Origin: an uncultured Candidatus Thioglobus sp.
GTDB taxonomy: Bacteria; Pseudomonadota; Gammaproteobacteria; PS1; Pseudothioglobaceae
Length of the DNA: 52,185 nt
Assembly (NCBI GenBank): GCA_000205985.2
Contig: GG729986.1
Coordinates: 1 to 52,185, forward strand
Direction: 5' to 3'
Position numbers and translations under genes: made by a program. Positions within the stretch are counted from its first letter, which is position 1; each line of letters opens with the position of its first letter. The notes under the pieces were generated by a model. It saw only the letters and a list, made by a program, of their open reading frames with translations, was not told the origin of the DNA and searched no databases. Of this stretch, positions 37,529 through 46,693 are shown one piece after another.

Positions 37529-39349
37529 CTAGTCAGCTTTTTTATTGCGCACTCTTTTACGTGCAGTTTCACCAAGTACACGTTTACGAATGCGAATGTT
37601 ATGAGGCGTTACTTCCACCAACTCATCATCATCGATAAACTCTAAAGCTTGTTCAAGATCTAGCCTGATTGCCGGCGTCAGCACCACCGCTTCATCCGTA
37701 CCCGAAGCACGTACATTCGTCAGTTGCTTGCCTTTCATTACGTTAATCACCAAGTCTTTATCACGAGTATGAATGCCAACCACCATACCTTCATAAATAT
37801 CGGTATTGTGCTCAACAAAAAACTTTCCGCTCTTTTGCAAATTAAAGATTGCATAAGCCACGGCTTTACCTTGGTTCATTGAAATCAAAGAACCGTTAGA
37901 ACGTTGTCCAATGTTGCCAGGCTTTTGTGGTTTATAACCATCAAAGGTTGAGTTCATTAGGCCGGTTCCTGTGGTGGCGGTTAAGAAATCTGTTCTAAAG
38001 CCAATTAAACCACGAGCAGGAATGTCGAAGTCTAATTTTACTCGGCCATTACCATCAGGCATCATGTTGGTAAGTTCAGCTTTACGCTCACCAAGTTTCT
38101 CCATCACCGTGCCCTGATGTTGAGTTTCAACGTCCACACTCAAATCTTCAAATGGCTCACAAATCACACCATCAATTTCTTTTAAAATCACTTGTGGTCT
38201 ACCCACTGCCAGCTCAAAGCCTTCTCTGCGCATGGTTTCAATCAGAATCGATAAGTGCAATTCACCACGACCTGAAACAATAAATTCAGACGGATCTTCC
38301 GTATTTTCAACACGTAAAGCTACGTTGTAAATCAACTCTTTATCAAGGCGATCTCGAATATTTCTCGAAGTAATGTATTTACCATCTTGGCCCGCAAACG
38401 GTGAATCATTCACACGAAATGCCATCGATACCGTTGGCTCGTCCACACTAAGTGGTGGTAATGCCTCAATGGTTTCTGGATCACAAATGGTATCTGAAAT
38501 TGAAATACCTTCAATGCCAATGATGGCAGCAATATCCCCTGCTTCAGCACTGTTAGTATCAATTTTATCCAAACCAAGAAAACTTTGTAAGTTGGCAACT
38601 TTAGCCTTACGTGTTTTACCTTGTGCATCAGCCACTACAACTTGCATATTTTTCTTGATTGTGCCACGTGTAATTCTACCAATACCAATTGCACCGACAA
38701 ATGATGAATAATCAAGCGCTGTAATTTGCATTTGCAGTGGTGCATTAACATCCACATCAGGAGCTTTCACGTGTTTGACAATGGTCTCGAACATTGGTGT
38801 CATGTCGCCTTCGCGTACATTATCTTCAAGTGAAGCATAACCGTTAATACTGGATGCGTAAATAATTGGGAAATCCAATTGCTCATCAGTTGCACCAAGC
38901 TGATCAAACAAGTCAAACACTTGATCAATCACCCAATTAGGGCGCGCAGCATCTTTATCAATTTTATTAATCACCACGATTGGATTAAGACCTTGATCAA
39001 AAGCTTTTTTGGTCACAAAACGCGTTTGTGGCATAGGACCTTCTTGTGCATCTACCAACAACAACACTGAGTCCACCATTGACAATACACGCTCTACCTC
39101 ACCACCAAAATCAGCGTGCCCTGGAGTATCAACGATGTTAATACGATAATCGTTCCACTTAATGGCTGTATTTTTTGAGCTAATGGTGATGCCACGCTCT
39201 TTTTCCAAATCGTTTGAATCCATCATGCGCTCGGACGACTCAAAACGATCATCAAAGGTTTGAGATTGCTCAAGCAGTTTATCAACTAGTGTGGTTTTTC
39301 CATGGTCAACGTGTGCAATAATAGCAACGTTTCTGAGTTTAGTGTTCAT
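37529..39349 (-). CDS. typA: Translational GTPase TypA/BipA
   Basis: 606 residues. Ribosome-associated GTPase helping 50S assembly and stress adaptation. G1 motif [10 protein letters not shown]2 region [11 protein letters not shown]3 [10 protein letters not shown] and G4 NKIDKD are all intact; domains II, III and V follow, ending with the basic [15 protein letters not shown]-like tail ([20 protein letters not shown]). Length fits the family. Divergent from rlmE across an 80-bp gap; a GATAAT box on its strand gives it a leader of about 25 nt. Confidence 0.96.
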   Translation of the reverse strand: MNTKLRNVAIIAHVDHGKTTLVDKLLEQSQTFDDRFESSERMMDSNDLEKERGITISSKNTAIKWNDYRINIVDTPGHADFGGEVERVLSMVDSVLLLVDAQEGPMPQTRFVTKKAFDQGLNPIVVINKIDKDAARPNWVIDQVFDLFDQLGATDEQLDFPIIYASSINGYASLEDNVREGDMTPMFETIVKHVKAPDVDVNAPLQMQITALDYSSFVGAIGIGRITRGTIKKNMQVVVADAQGKTRKAKVANLQSFLGLDKIDTNSAEAGDIAAIIGIEGISISDTICDPETIEALPPLSVDEPTVSMAFRVNDSPFAGQDGKYITSRNIRDRLDKELIYNVALRVENTEDPSEFIVSGRGELHLSILIETMRREGFELAVGRPQVILKEIDGVICEPFEDLSVDVETQHQGTVMEKLGERKAELTNMMPDGNGRVKLDFDIPARGLIGFRTDFLTATTGTGLMNSTFDGYKPQKPGNIGQRSNGSLISMNQGKAVAYAIFNLQKSGKFFVEHNTDIYEGMVVGIHTRDKDLVINVMKGKQLTNVRASGTDEAVVLTPAIRLDLEQALEFIDDDELVEVTPHNIRIRKRVLGETARKRVRNKKAD

Positions 39350-39415
39350 GCTTGATGGGTAAGTATAAAAAAGACACTATTATCCCGTAAAATGACCATC
39401 AATATTAGAAATTAT

Positions 39416-39424
39416 TGATATAAC
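39416..39424 (+). promoter_or_regulatory. Extended -10 promoter of rlmE
   Basis: TGATATAAC ends 5 nt before the ATG at 39430, with no Shine-Dalgarno. A leaderless or near-leaderless transcript is predicted. Confidence 0.5.
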
Positions 39425-39429
39425 TATTC

Positions 39430-40048
39430 ATGGGTAAAAAAGGCAGTTCTGGTCGTTGGATGAGTGAGCATCTTAACGATGAATATGTAAAACGCTCTCA
39501 AAAAGAGGGTTATCGCTCGCGTGCGGTCTACAAACTCACTGAAATTATTGAAAAAGATAAGTTTATCACCCGTGGTTCTCGCGTACTTGATCTGGGCGCA
39601 GCACCAGGCGGATGGAGTCAAATTGCCATCAAACTGGTAGGGAAAACTGGCCAAGTAATCGCCAGTGACATACTTGAGATCGAACCCATTACTGGGGGTG
39701 GATTTTTTACAAGGTGACTTTACACAAGACTCTGTTTACGAAGAATTATTAAACCTAACCCAAGGTAATAAAATGGATGCAGTACTCTCAGACATGGCGC
39801 CGAACATGAGTGGCCAGCTCTCAGTCGATATTCCAAAATCCATGTATTTGTGCGAATTAGCCCTCGACATGGCAATTAAAACACTCACGCCTAAAGGCTC
39901 TTTCTTTATTAAAATCTTTCAAGGTGATGGTTTTGATGGTTTTGTTAAATCCTGCAGAGACTCATTTGTCAAGGTCACCATTCGCAAACCTAAAGCCTCA
40001 AGGGCGCGCTCTAAAGAAGTATATCTACTGGCAAATACGCTAAAATAA
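39430..40048 (+). pseudogene. rlmE: 23S rRNA 2'-O-methyltransferase RlmE (FtsJ), frameshifted
   Basis: The first 92 codons give the N-terminus and SAM motif ([14 protein letters not shown]), then the frame breaks at a run of five G (39694-39698) and meets a stop at 39715-39717. Removing one G restores [16 protein letters not shown] and continues to the normal end ([11 protein letters not shown], the Lys-containing [24 protein letters not shown]). The restored protein is about 205 residues, as in E. coli (209). RlmE methylates U2552 of 23S rRNA. The rest of the gene shows no decay, so a recent mutation or a consensus error is likelier than an old pseudogene. ispB follows 6 nt later. Confidence 0.9.
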
Positions 40049-40054
40049 CTTTCT

Positions 40055-41026
40055 ATGAATAATTTTGCTGACATTCAAAAATTACTCAAATCAGACTTAA
40101 AAAAGACTGATAAAGTACTAATTAAACGCCTGAGCTCCAATGTAGCTCTCATTAATCAAATGAGTAGCTACATCATTAATGCAGGTGGTAAACGCTTACG
40201 CCCACTACTTTTACTACTTTGTGCTAAAGCAACGGGCTACCAGGGCAATCATCATCACCTAATGGCCGTGGTTATAGAGCTTATCCATACAGCCACCTTA
40301 CTGCATGATGATATTGTTGATGAATCAGCCACACGTCGTGGCAAAGACACAGCGAATGAAGTCTGGGGTAATGCTGCCAGCGTTCTGGTGGGTGATTTCC
40401 TGTATTCACGTGCCTTCGAGATGATGGTAGAACCTGATTCGATGCGCATTATGAAAATACTATCTAAAACCACCAACAGCATTGCTGAAGGTGAGGTACT
40501 GCAATTGCTCAACTGTCAAAATTCTGAACTATCAGAAGCAGAATACTTTAATGTGATTGAACGTAAAACCGCTTGCCTATTCCAAGCATCAACACAAATT
40601 GGCGGTATTTTATCCAATGCTGATGAAAAGCAAGAATTGGCTTTAAGAAATTACGGTTTGCATTTAGGCAACGCTTTTCAAATTATCGATGATGCACTCG
40701 ACTATGAATCAGATGCCCAAACCATGGGTAAAGAAGTCGGTGATGACCTCGCTGAAGGAAAAACTACCCTGCCCATGATTTGTGCTCTTTCCAGAACTCT
40801 CGGACAAGAACACGAACTATTAAAAAATGCTATCAACAACGCTGATAACAGCAAAATTGATAAAATTATTAAAATTTTAGACAGTGTGAACGCCTTTGAA
40901 TACACGCATAATAAAGCCCAAGAATCGGCCGATCTGGCTAAAAAATCACTAGCAATCCTAGAAGAATCTGACTATAAAAACGCACTCGTCTTATTGTGTG
41001 ATTTATCCTTACAACGTAAGTCCTAG
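40055..41026 (+). CDS. ispB: Octaprenyl/polyprenyl diphosphate synthase
   Basis: 323 residues. Trans-prenyltransferase making the quinone side chain. First Asp-rich motif LLHDDIVDESATRRG (DDxxD), second motif QIIDDALDYES, and GGKRLRPLLLLL at the isopentenyl-diphosphate site. Length matches E. coli IspB. It follows rlmE closely and overlaps dinG by one base (TAGTG), so rlmE, ispB and dinG are one transcript. Product chain length is not certain from sequence. Confidence 0.95.
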   Translation: MNNFADIQKLLKSDLKKTDKVLIKRLSSNVALINQMSSYIINAGGKRLRPLLLLLCAKATGYQGNHHHLMAVVIELIHTATLLHDDIVDESATRRGKDTANEVWGNAASVLVGDFLYSRAFEMMVEPDSMRIMKILSKTTNSIAEGEVLQLLNCQNSELSEAEYFNVIERKTACLFQASTQIGGILSNADEKQELALRNYGLHLGNAFQIIDDALDYESDAQTMGKEVGDDLAEGKTTLPMICALSRTLGQEHELLKNAINNADNSKIDKIIKILDSVNAFEYTHNKAQESADLAKKSLAILEESDYKNALVLLCDLSLQRKS

Positions 41027-43086
41027 TGCTAAGCGACACGCTTAAAGCACAAATCCGTCAGTCTTTTGAGGCCGCTAAAAACACCATGCCTGGCTTTGTT
41101 GTTCGCCATGCACAAAACAAAATGATTGCTGAAATATCCAAAACCTTAGCCGGAGAATATCCAGACACCAACCCTATTTTATGCGTTGAAGCGCCCACTG
41201 GAACCGGGAAAACCATGGCTTATCTTTTAAGTACCATCCCCATTGCTAAAGCCAATAAAAAGAAATTAATCATCTCCAGTGCCAACGTTGCCTTGCAAGA
41301 ACAACTACTGAATAAAGACATTCCAGAGACGCAAAAATACTGCTCTGTTGATTTTGAATACGCATTGGTCAAAGGTCGATCACGCTATGTTTGTATTCGC
41401 AATTTGGTTAATTTAGTCGAAGACAATGCCAGTGATAATAAGCTGTTTGATAACGACTTATTGTGGGACTCTCCACCCGGAAAATACCAGCTCGACCAAC
41501 TTAGTGATATGTTGCAAGATTATTCCAATAAAAAATGGAACGGTGAAATTGACGACCTAGAACAAACACCAGATCATTCATTATGGCCAAAAGTGGCTTG
41601 CAACCGTTTTACTTGTACGGCAAAAAGTTGTGAACTTTATAACGACTGTGCTTTTTTCAAAGCCAGAAAAAAAATCACTAAAGCCGATGTGATTATTGCC
41701 AACCACGATCTTATTTTAGCCGACCTTAGTACGGGCAATACCGTACTTCCCGATGTGGAAGAATCTATTTTTATCTTTGATGAAGCGCATCACTTGAGCC
41801 ATAAAGCGCTGTCACATTTCTCGCTCAGCACCAGCATCGAATTCATTAAAACCAGCATACGACAAACTCAAGGTGTCAGTGAGCAAGTGTGCAAAATCAC
41901 CCAGCAAGATCCAAGCGAAAACAACATTAAACAAATTGATGGTTATTTGGATGATTTAGTGCAATTGTTAAAAGAACTGGACTTTGATGAAGACGTTCAT
42001 CTTTTTGAACAAGGACAAGTGGATACACCTATCCAATCAATCTGCCAAAACCTACTCACATCCATTAGCTCCACTCACACTCAATTTGAAACTCTAAAAG
42101 AATCCTGGATCGATTATCTAAAAATAAAAATGGTAGACAAAACCATTGCTGACCCACTTAATAATGTTTTAGGAGAATGCGAGCAACATTTGTCTTCTAT
42201 CCTGTTACTGTTATCGTCCCTACTACAAGCCGATGAAGTCGGACAAGCACCTCACTCACGCTGGATTGAAAAAACCATTTTAGCTAACAAAAAAACCAAC
42301 TACATTCTCAACAGTGCGCAGATTGACGTGTCAAACAATTTGAACAATTTAATCTGGTCAAAAGTAGCAGGCGCCGTACTAACCTCAGCCACACTCTCAT
42401 CACTTGGAAGTTTTGCCCGACTTAACCAACAATTAGGCTTAACAAAAGATAAAAATCAATACTTGCGATTGCCCTCACCTTTTAACCTTAATGGTGTGGA
42501 CTTTATCGTTGCCAAATTTAAAAATAACCCAACTCAAATATACGAACACACTCAAGAGGTCGCCTCACAACTGTTAAAACGCATTGACCCCAACGAGGGG
42601 TCTTTAGTGTTGTTTGCTTCTAACAAGCAGATGCAAATGGTGGCTGATTTAGTTGAAAAAAAATTAGATTGCGATCTATTTATACAAGGAGAATTCTCTA
42701 AAAAACTCATCCTCAAAAAACACCAAGATCTTCGCAAACAAAACCAAGGTAGTGTCATTTTTGGACTTGATAGTTTTGCCGAAGGCGTTGACCTAAAAGG
42801 TGATAATCTCACTCATGTGATTATTGTCAAGCTACGTTTTAGCGTACCAAATTCACCGATTGAAAAAACCACACAAGATTACTTACAATCTCAAAATCGC
42901 AATCCATTCATGGAAATCTCACTACCTGATGCGTCTCTACGACTCATCCAAGCTTGTGGCCGACTGATACGCACGGAAACTGATACGGGAAAAATTACTA
43001 TTTTTGATAATCGTTTAACCACTAAATTCTACGGCAAACAATTACTTAACGCACTGCCGGGCTACAACATTGTTGTTGAATCGTGA
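41026..43086 (+). CDS. dinG: DinG-family ATP-dependent DNA helicase
   Basis: 686 residues. XPD-like superfamily 2 helicase with an iron-sulfur cluster. Walker A APTGTGKT (56-63), FIFDEAHHLSH as Walker B (DEAH), cluster cysteines in the segment from YVCIRNL to CNRFTCTAKSCELYNDC, and late motifs FGLDSFAEGVDLKG and IQACGRLIRTETD. Starts at GTG overlapping the ispB stop. Resolves R-loops and G4 structures in studied relatives. A terminator follows directly after its stop. Confidence 0.93.
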   Translation: MLSDTLKAQIRQSFEAAKNTMPGFVVRHAQNKMIAEISKTLAGEYPDTNPILCVEAPTGTGKTMAYLLSTIPIAKANKKKLIISSANVALQEQLLNKDIPETQKYCSVDFEYALVKGRSRYVCIRNLVNLVEDNASDNKLFDNDLLWDSPPGKYQLDQLSDMLQDYSNKKWNGEIDDLEQTPDHSLWPKVACNRFTCTAKSCELYNDCAFFKARKKITKADVIIANHDLILADLSTGNTVLPDVEESIFIFDEAHHLSHKALSHFSLSTSIEFIKTSIRQTQGVSEQVCKITQQDPSENNIKQIDGYLDDLVQLLKELDFDEDVHLFEQGQVDTPIQSICQNLLTSISSTHTQFETLKESWIDYLKIKMVDKTIADPLNNVLGECEQHLSSILLLLSSLLQADEVGQAPHSRWIEKTILANKKTNYILNSAQIDVSNNLNNLIWSKVAGAVLTSATLSSLGSFARLNQQLGLTKDKNQYLRLPSPFNLNGVDFIVAKFKNNPTQIYEHTQEVASQLLKRIDPNEGSLVLFASNKQMQMVADLVEKKLDCDLFIQGEFSKKLILKKHQDLRKQNQGSVIFGLDSFAEGVDLKGDNLTHVIIVKLRFSVPNSPIEKTTQDYLQSQNRNPFMEISLPDASLRLIQACGRLIRTETDTGKITIFDNRLTTKFYGKQLLNALPGYNIVVES

Positions 43087-43130
43087 AACACTTTACAAAA
43101 ATCTTCGATTTTCGTCTGAGTGTTTTATGC
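43086..43130 (+). terminator. Terminator of dinG
   Basis: Nested arms AAACACT/AGTGTTT (43086-43092 with 43119-43125) and AAAATC/GATTTT inside, followed by a T-rich stretch. It begins at the last base of the dinG stop codon. Confidence 0.6.
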
Positions 43131-43159
43131 TTTTCTAAGTTTCTCACTGTTTTCTCTGT

Positions 43160-44128
43160 TTAATTCTTTAAAATATTTAAATTTTCACCTAAACGATCAG
43201 CAAATACTTCATGGAAAACCTCCCTTGAGAGGGATCTTCCAGATGCAGAGATTAAAGCTGGTTCAGCCTCCGTCCACAAACCTACAGGATCGTCAGACCG
43301 AATAACCCAGCTAGTAACAGATTCATCGGGCAGAAAAACAATCACTGCTGGTCGCCCATCCCAATCAAAGAATCGTGAAGCATCATTCCAATCAAACGAC
43401 ACTGTATTTGGTGAATCAACAGATTTTAAGTCAGCCGTATCGTCTGGCCATCCTTCTTGGAAATCTTCTTTGGATATTACCTTGCCGTTTTTAAGTATAT
43501 CGCCAAGCGCTAAAGGAATAAAGCCACCACCACGATTGGGTGAAAACCAACCTTCCGCAGCTTCCTCAGATCGAGTAATGGCTGCTGGCCGTCCATCTAG
43601 TGAAAAGAAACGAATTGCGTTATTGAAATTGAAATCGGATTCTAAATCCTTTATGACTTCATCTTGCTTATTGCTATTACTTGATACATGGTTTCGCAAC
43701 ATATCTTCAATACGATATTTTTCTTTCAAAAAATTAAATATATTTGCATAACCTTTTTTGTCAAATTCATGCTCTAAGTACTTTTTAGCTAGCCCTATAA
43801 TTGTCAGTTGAATATCACCCATTGATGTATCCTCTTCTGAGAATTTATCAACAAAATAGAAGTACATATCCTCATAAAGTTGATAGGTTCTATATAAGGT
43901 GAAATGTTTTTGCAAGAAGGTAGCTCGATACCCTAGTTCGTACATTTGAGTTATCATTCCATCTCTAAGAAATTTTCTTTTTTTACTTAGCGATAAATTC
44001 AAGATTTGATTAGCGGATTTTTGAGATTGTAGCTTAGCATGCAACATTGCCGCAGCAAAAAGCATATCTTTTTGTTGCTTAAGTCCTTGATGACTTCTTG
44101 TTAATCCAAACAATAACCGCTTATCCAC
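43160..44128 (-). CDS. Unknown protein with an internal 65-residue duplication
   Basis: About 322 residues, no recognised family. The N-terminal 150 residues look all-helical and basic (KSANQILNLSLSKKRKFLR, YRATFLQKHFTLYRTYQLYE). The C-terminal half holds two copies of a unit of about 65 residues (about 165-228 and 245-310) built on the pattern N(N/D)A(I/S)RFF..DGRPA(A/V)I followed by an acidic stretch and Trp. No signal peptide. The GTG at 44128 is chosen because a TGTTACAAT box ends 7 nt before it; a TTG at 44161 is an alternative. It converges on dinG and lies in an accessory island with a toxin-antitoxin module. Confidence 0.65.
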   Translation of the reverse strand: MDKRLLFGLTRSHQGLKQQKDMLFAAAMLHAKLQSQKSANQILNLSLSKKRKFLRDGMITQMYELGYRATFLQKHFTLYRTYQLYEDMYFYFVDKFSEEDTSMGDIQLTIIGLAKKYLEHEFDKKGYANIFNFLKEKYRIEDMLRNHVSSNSNKQDEVIKDLESDFNFNNAIRFFSLDGRPAAITRSEEAAEGWFSPNRGGGFIPLALGDILKNGKVISKEDFQEGWPDDTADLKSVDSPNTVSFDWNDASRFFDWDGRPAVIVFLPDESVTSWVIRSDDPVGLWTEAEPALISASGRSLSREVFHEVFADRLGENLNILKN

Positions 44129-44135
44129 GTTTAAT

Positions 44136-44144
44136 ATTGTAACA
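44136..44144 (-). promoter_or_regulatory. Extended -10 promoter of the orphan duplicated-domain gene
   Basis: TGTTACAAT on the minus strand ends 7 nt before a GTG codon at 44128, in frame with the orphan gene. There is no Shine-Dalgarno before this or the upstream TTG. Confidence 0.4.
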
Positions 44145-44363
44145 CCTATCAAAAAAACCAAGTTAGTTAATCCACTTTGGCTCTTGAATTATTCTCCTTT
44201 CAAATAAAATCCAATCATTCTTATCGAAGTGAATGGTTGATTTTTCGGTGTTTGCACCCCAAAGATATTTCCTCGCTACGCTCACAGCAAACAAAGCGAG
44301 TTTAAAAAAACCAATGAACAAGATTAGAAAGGTTGAGATTGTTTTTAAGGTGAGCTCTTTTTG

Positions 44364-44417
44364 GATACTTTTTCTACTGCGCGAAGCCTACCCTTGGGGT
44401 GCACTAGAAAAAGTATC
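44364..44417. repeat. Inverted repeat with 13-bp perfect arms
   Basis: GATACTTTTTCTA (44364-44376) and TAGAAAAAGTATC (44405-44417) flank a 28-nt GC-richer core with TTGGGGTGCA. A matching inverted TGCACCCCAA lies at 44253-44262. No transposase or reading frame is visible. It may be a small MITE-like element or the hairpin of an untranslated RNA. Confidence 0.5.
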
Positions 44418-44466
44418 AGAGCCTAAACGAATAAATCTTTGATTTATGAGAAAGGATTTAACCAAA

Positions 44467-44642
44467 AAATATCAGAAATAATCAAAACGACCAATCAAAA
44501 CATTAAATTCCTAATTATTCTTATCTAAAAATAGCCATTTAAAGGCCAAAAACAGCCTGTTTAGGCGGTCTTTCCCTAGAAACAAGGCTTTGGCCAAAGC
44601 AATACAAAAAATTTAGGAAATTTTAAGAATAGTGTGTTTTTA
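44467..44642. repeat. Dispersed intergenic repeat, copy 3
   Basis: Begins with ATATCAGAAATAATCAAAAC, continues through AAGGCCAAAAACAGCC and ACAAGGCTTTGGCC, and ends AAAATTTAGGAAATTTTAAG...GTGTGTTTTTA. The last part is 18 nt identical to the copy at 12.7 kb, and the internal parts match the 32.1 kb copy. It ends 4 nt before the stop of the toxin gene. Together with the inverted repeat and the orphan promoter it fills the 517-bp gap from 44129 to 44645. Confidence 0.55.
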
Positions 44643-44645
44643 CGT

Positions 44646-44912
44646 TTACGGAAAAGATTTATAGATATCTTTTCTATGTAAAAAACGAATCACATGAATT
44701 TTTTCATTTTCATGACTAAAACCCAATCGATAATTACCTATTCTAATACGGAAATAAGCGTTATGCCCTTTGAGTTTTTTAATATTTTTGAATTGACTGA
44801 GGTTGTTATTAGATTCGAATGAATCCAAAATTATCTTAAGCTGTTTAACAACTTTAGCATCATTTAATCTAGTAATATCTTTTAGAAAAGCACGCTCAAA
44901 GCTAACTTTCAT
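44646..44912 (-). CDS. RelE/YafQ-type mRNA interferase toxin
   Basis: 88 residues. The fold pattern is RelE superfamily: an N-terminal KVSFERAFLKDITRL strand-helix, LKGHNAYFRIRIGNYRLGF strands and a C-terminal VIRFLHRKDIYKSFP with the His and Arg/Lys/Asp pattern seen in YafQ and mRNA-cleaving relatives. Likely cuts mRNA on the ribosome. It starts one base after the antitoxin stop. Not closely related in sequence to the toxin at 11.7 kb. Confidence 0.88.
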   Translation of the reverse strand: MKVSFERAFLKDITRLNDAKVVKQLKIILDSFESNNNLSQFKNIKKLKGHNAYFRIRIGNYRLGFSHENEKIHVIRFLHRKDIYKSFP

Positions 44913-44913
44913 A

Positions 44914-45114
44914 CTAGGCGTTTAATGCGTTAAACACCTCTTTTTTACTGACACAATCTTGTTGATCACTTGCTAGCAAAATATCACTAAACAGCTTGTC
45001 TTCTGAATCTTGCTCAACTAATTTGCAAAAATAATCACTAATATTGCTCTGAGTCTTAAACTGTGACAACAGTGCTTTTTCTATTTCTTTGTCATTTATT
45101 TTTACAGTTAACAT
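44914..45114 (-). CDS. Antitoxin of the RelE-type module
   Basis: 66 residues. A short ribbon-like start (MLTVKINDKEIEKALLSQF) followed by an acidic, helical C-terminus (LVEQDSEDKLFSDILLASDQQ). It does not resemble the YefM antitoxin of the first module. The ATG at 45114 is chosen because GGAGA lies just before it; an earlier in-frame ATG at 45150 lacks a ribosome binding site. It precedes the toxin as in most type II modules. Confidence 0.75.
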   Translation of the reverse strand: MLTVKINDKEIEKALLSQFKTQSNISDYFCKLVEQDSEDKLFSDILLASDQQDCVSKKEVFNALNA

Positions 45115-45159
45115 GGTGTTTCTCCAAAATTTATAATTCCATTTTAACAAATATCACTA

Positions 45160-45194
45160 AAAATTTCAGAAATAATGAAAACAGTGTGTTTTTA
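45160..45194. repeat. Dispersed repeat, partial copy 4
   Basis: AAAATTTCAGAAATAATGAA followed by AACAGTGTGTTTTTA matches the right end of copy 3 (GTGTGTTTTTA) and the left end of copy 3 (CAGAAATAAT.AAAAC). It lies upstream of the antitoxin, so copies 3 and 4 bracket the toxin-antitoxin module as direct repeats. Confidence 0.5.
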
Positions 45195-45200
45195 ACCAAA

Positions 45201-45224
45201 TCGACATAGGCATTGCTTATGTCG
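45201..45224 (-). terminator. Hairpin after trkH
   Basis: TCGACATA (45201-45208) pairs with TATGTCGA (45217-45224), and GC with GC inside. It lies 7 nt past the trkH stop. The U run on the minus strand is weak, so it may be a stabilising 3' hairpin rather than a full terminator. Confidence 0.45.
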
Positions 45225-45230
45225 ATAAAC

Positions 45231-46679
45231 TTAAAAACGCCAAAAAGCTTTATGCAATAACGCCATTAGCGTTAAGATTTCCAAGCGTCCAAGCAACATT
45301 GAAAAGCTTAAAATCCACTTTGCCGTATCACTAACACCGCCATAATTAGCGGCTACTTCACCCAAACCTGGGCCTAAATTATTCATGCTGGCTGCCGTTG
45401 CTGAAAAAGCACTGACTTGATCAAGACCTGTAAACATCAGTGCGATTAAAATAAAAATAAAAGCAATTACGTACAATGAAAAGAAACCCCAGACTGATAC
45501 CAATACTTGCTCAGAAACACTTCTTTGATTGAGCTTGATGTTAATTTGTGCACTGGGATGAATGAGTTTTTTAATCTCTTTCATGGCTAATTTAAACATA
45601 AGTAACACCCTAACTACCTTAATACCGCCACCCGTAGAACCTGCACAAGCACCAATAAAACTAACAAAAATTAACAGTACTGGCAAAACAAAAGGCCACT
45701 GAGAATAATTTTGAGAAGCAAAACCCGTGGTAGTTGCGATGGATACCGTTTGAAAAATGGCGTGTCTGAATGATTCGCCTGCCGTGTAATAGTATTCGGT
45801 GTTAAATAGATAAAAAGAAACCAATGCTGTGGTGACAGATAGAATGAACAGATAAGTTTTAAATTCTGAATCTTGCATGTAAGTAAAGGCGTTTTTCTTT
45901 TGCCAAACAAAGAAGTGCAAAGAAAAATTAATACCGGCTAAGAGCATAAATACAATAGCAACGGATTCAACTGCACTTGAATTAAAAAAACCAATCGAAG
46001 CATCGTGCGTGGAAAAACCGCCAATGGCAACGGTAGAGTAACTGTGCCCAATGGCATCAAACACATTCATGCCAGCCAGATAGTAACCAATGGCGCAGAT
46101 AATGGTGAAGCTAATGTAAATTTTCCACAGGGCTTTAGCAGTCTGTGTGAGTTTTGGTGTGAGTCTTTCTTTAGAAATACCGCTGGATTCTGCGTGATAA
46201 AGCTCCATACCGCCCACACCTAGCATTGGCAAAATAGCCACTGCTAATACAATGATACCCATACCGCCTAACCATTGCAGTTGCTGTCGGTAATACAAGA
46301 TCGCTTTGGGTAAATCGTCCAATCCAGAAAGTACGGTAGAACCTGTAGTGGTAAGACCTGACATGGATTCAAAAAAGGCATCACTAAATGACATTCTGAG
46401 TGATTCTGAAAGTAAGAATGGAATGGTCGCAAATAAAGACAAAACAAACCAAAAGCTAACCACCACTAAAACCCCTTCACGAATCCTGAAATCTTTTTTT
46501 GATTTTCTAAAAGGTAGCCATAGCACAAGCCCACTGAGTAACGTTAGTGCGAATGCCGACAAAAAGGATGAATATTGATTCTCAGCATAAATTAAATCAA
46601 CAATAACCGGCGGAAGATGGGTAAGACTAAAAACCATCAACAATAAGCCAATGGTTTTGAATACGATACTAAATTGCAT
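45231..46679 (-). CDS. trkH: Potassium uptake protein TrkH
   Basis: 482 residues, inner membrane, the K+ translocating subunit. Four selectivity-filter-like loops are visible as MSGLTTTGSTVLSGLDD, YSTVAIGGFSTHDASIG, TVSIATTTGFASQNYSQW and AATAASMNNLGPGLG, each with the conserved Gly. GACAGSTGGGIKVVR is the family motif. Length matches TrkH of E. coli (483). It follows trkA by 14 nt in an ntrYX-trkAH operon, a common proteobacterial arrangement. Confidence 0.95.
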   Translation of the reverse strand: MQFSIVFKTIGLLLMVFSLTHLPPVIVDLIYAENQYSSFLSAFALTLLSGLVLWLPFRKSKKDFRIREGVLVVVSFWFVLSLFATIPFLLSESLRMSFSDAFFESMSGLTTTGSTVLSGLDDLPKAILYYRQQLQWLGGMGIIVLAVAILPMLGVGGMELYHAESSGISKERLTPKLTQTAKALWKIYISFTIICAIGYYLAGMNVFDAIGHSYSTVAIGGFSTHDASIGFFNSSAVESVAIVFMLLAGINFSLHFFVWQKKNAFTYMQDSEFKTYLFILSVTTALVSFYLFNTEYYYTAGESFRHAIFQTVSIATTTGFASQNYSQWPFVLPVLLIFVSFIGACAGSTGGGIKVVRVLLMFKLAMKEIKKLIHPSAQINIKLNQRSVSEQVLVSVWGFFSLYVIAFIFILIALMFTGLDQVSAFSATAASMNNLGPGLGEVAANYGGVSDTAKWILSFSMLLGRLEILTLMALLHKAFWRF

Positions 46680-46693
46680 GAGTTTGATTAAAG

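Noticed and set aside
39694-39698. Programmed ribosomal frameshifting in rlmE
   Set aside because: There is no slippery heptamer with a pseudoknot or internal Shine-Dalgarno in view, and rlmE in other bacteria is a single frame.
44233-44442. A 69-codon plus-strand open frame in the gap upstream of the orphan gene
   Set aside because: It runs straight across the inverted-repeat element, has no ribosome binding site, and its low-complexity translation shows no family features.
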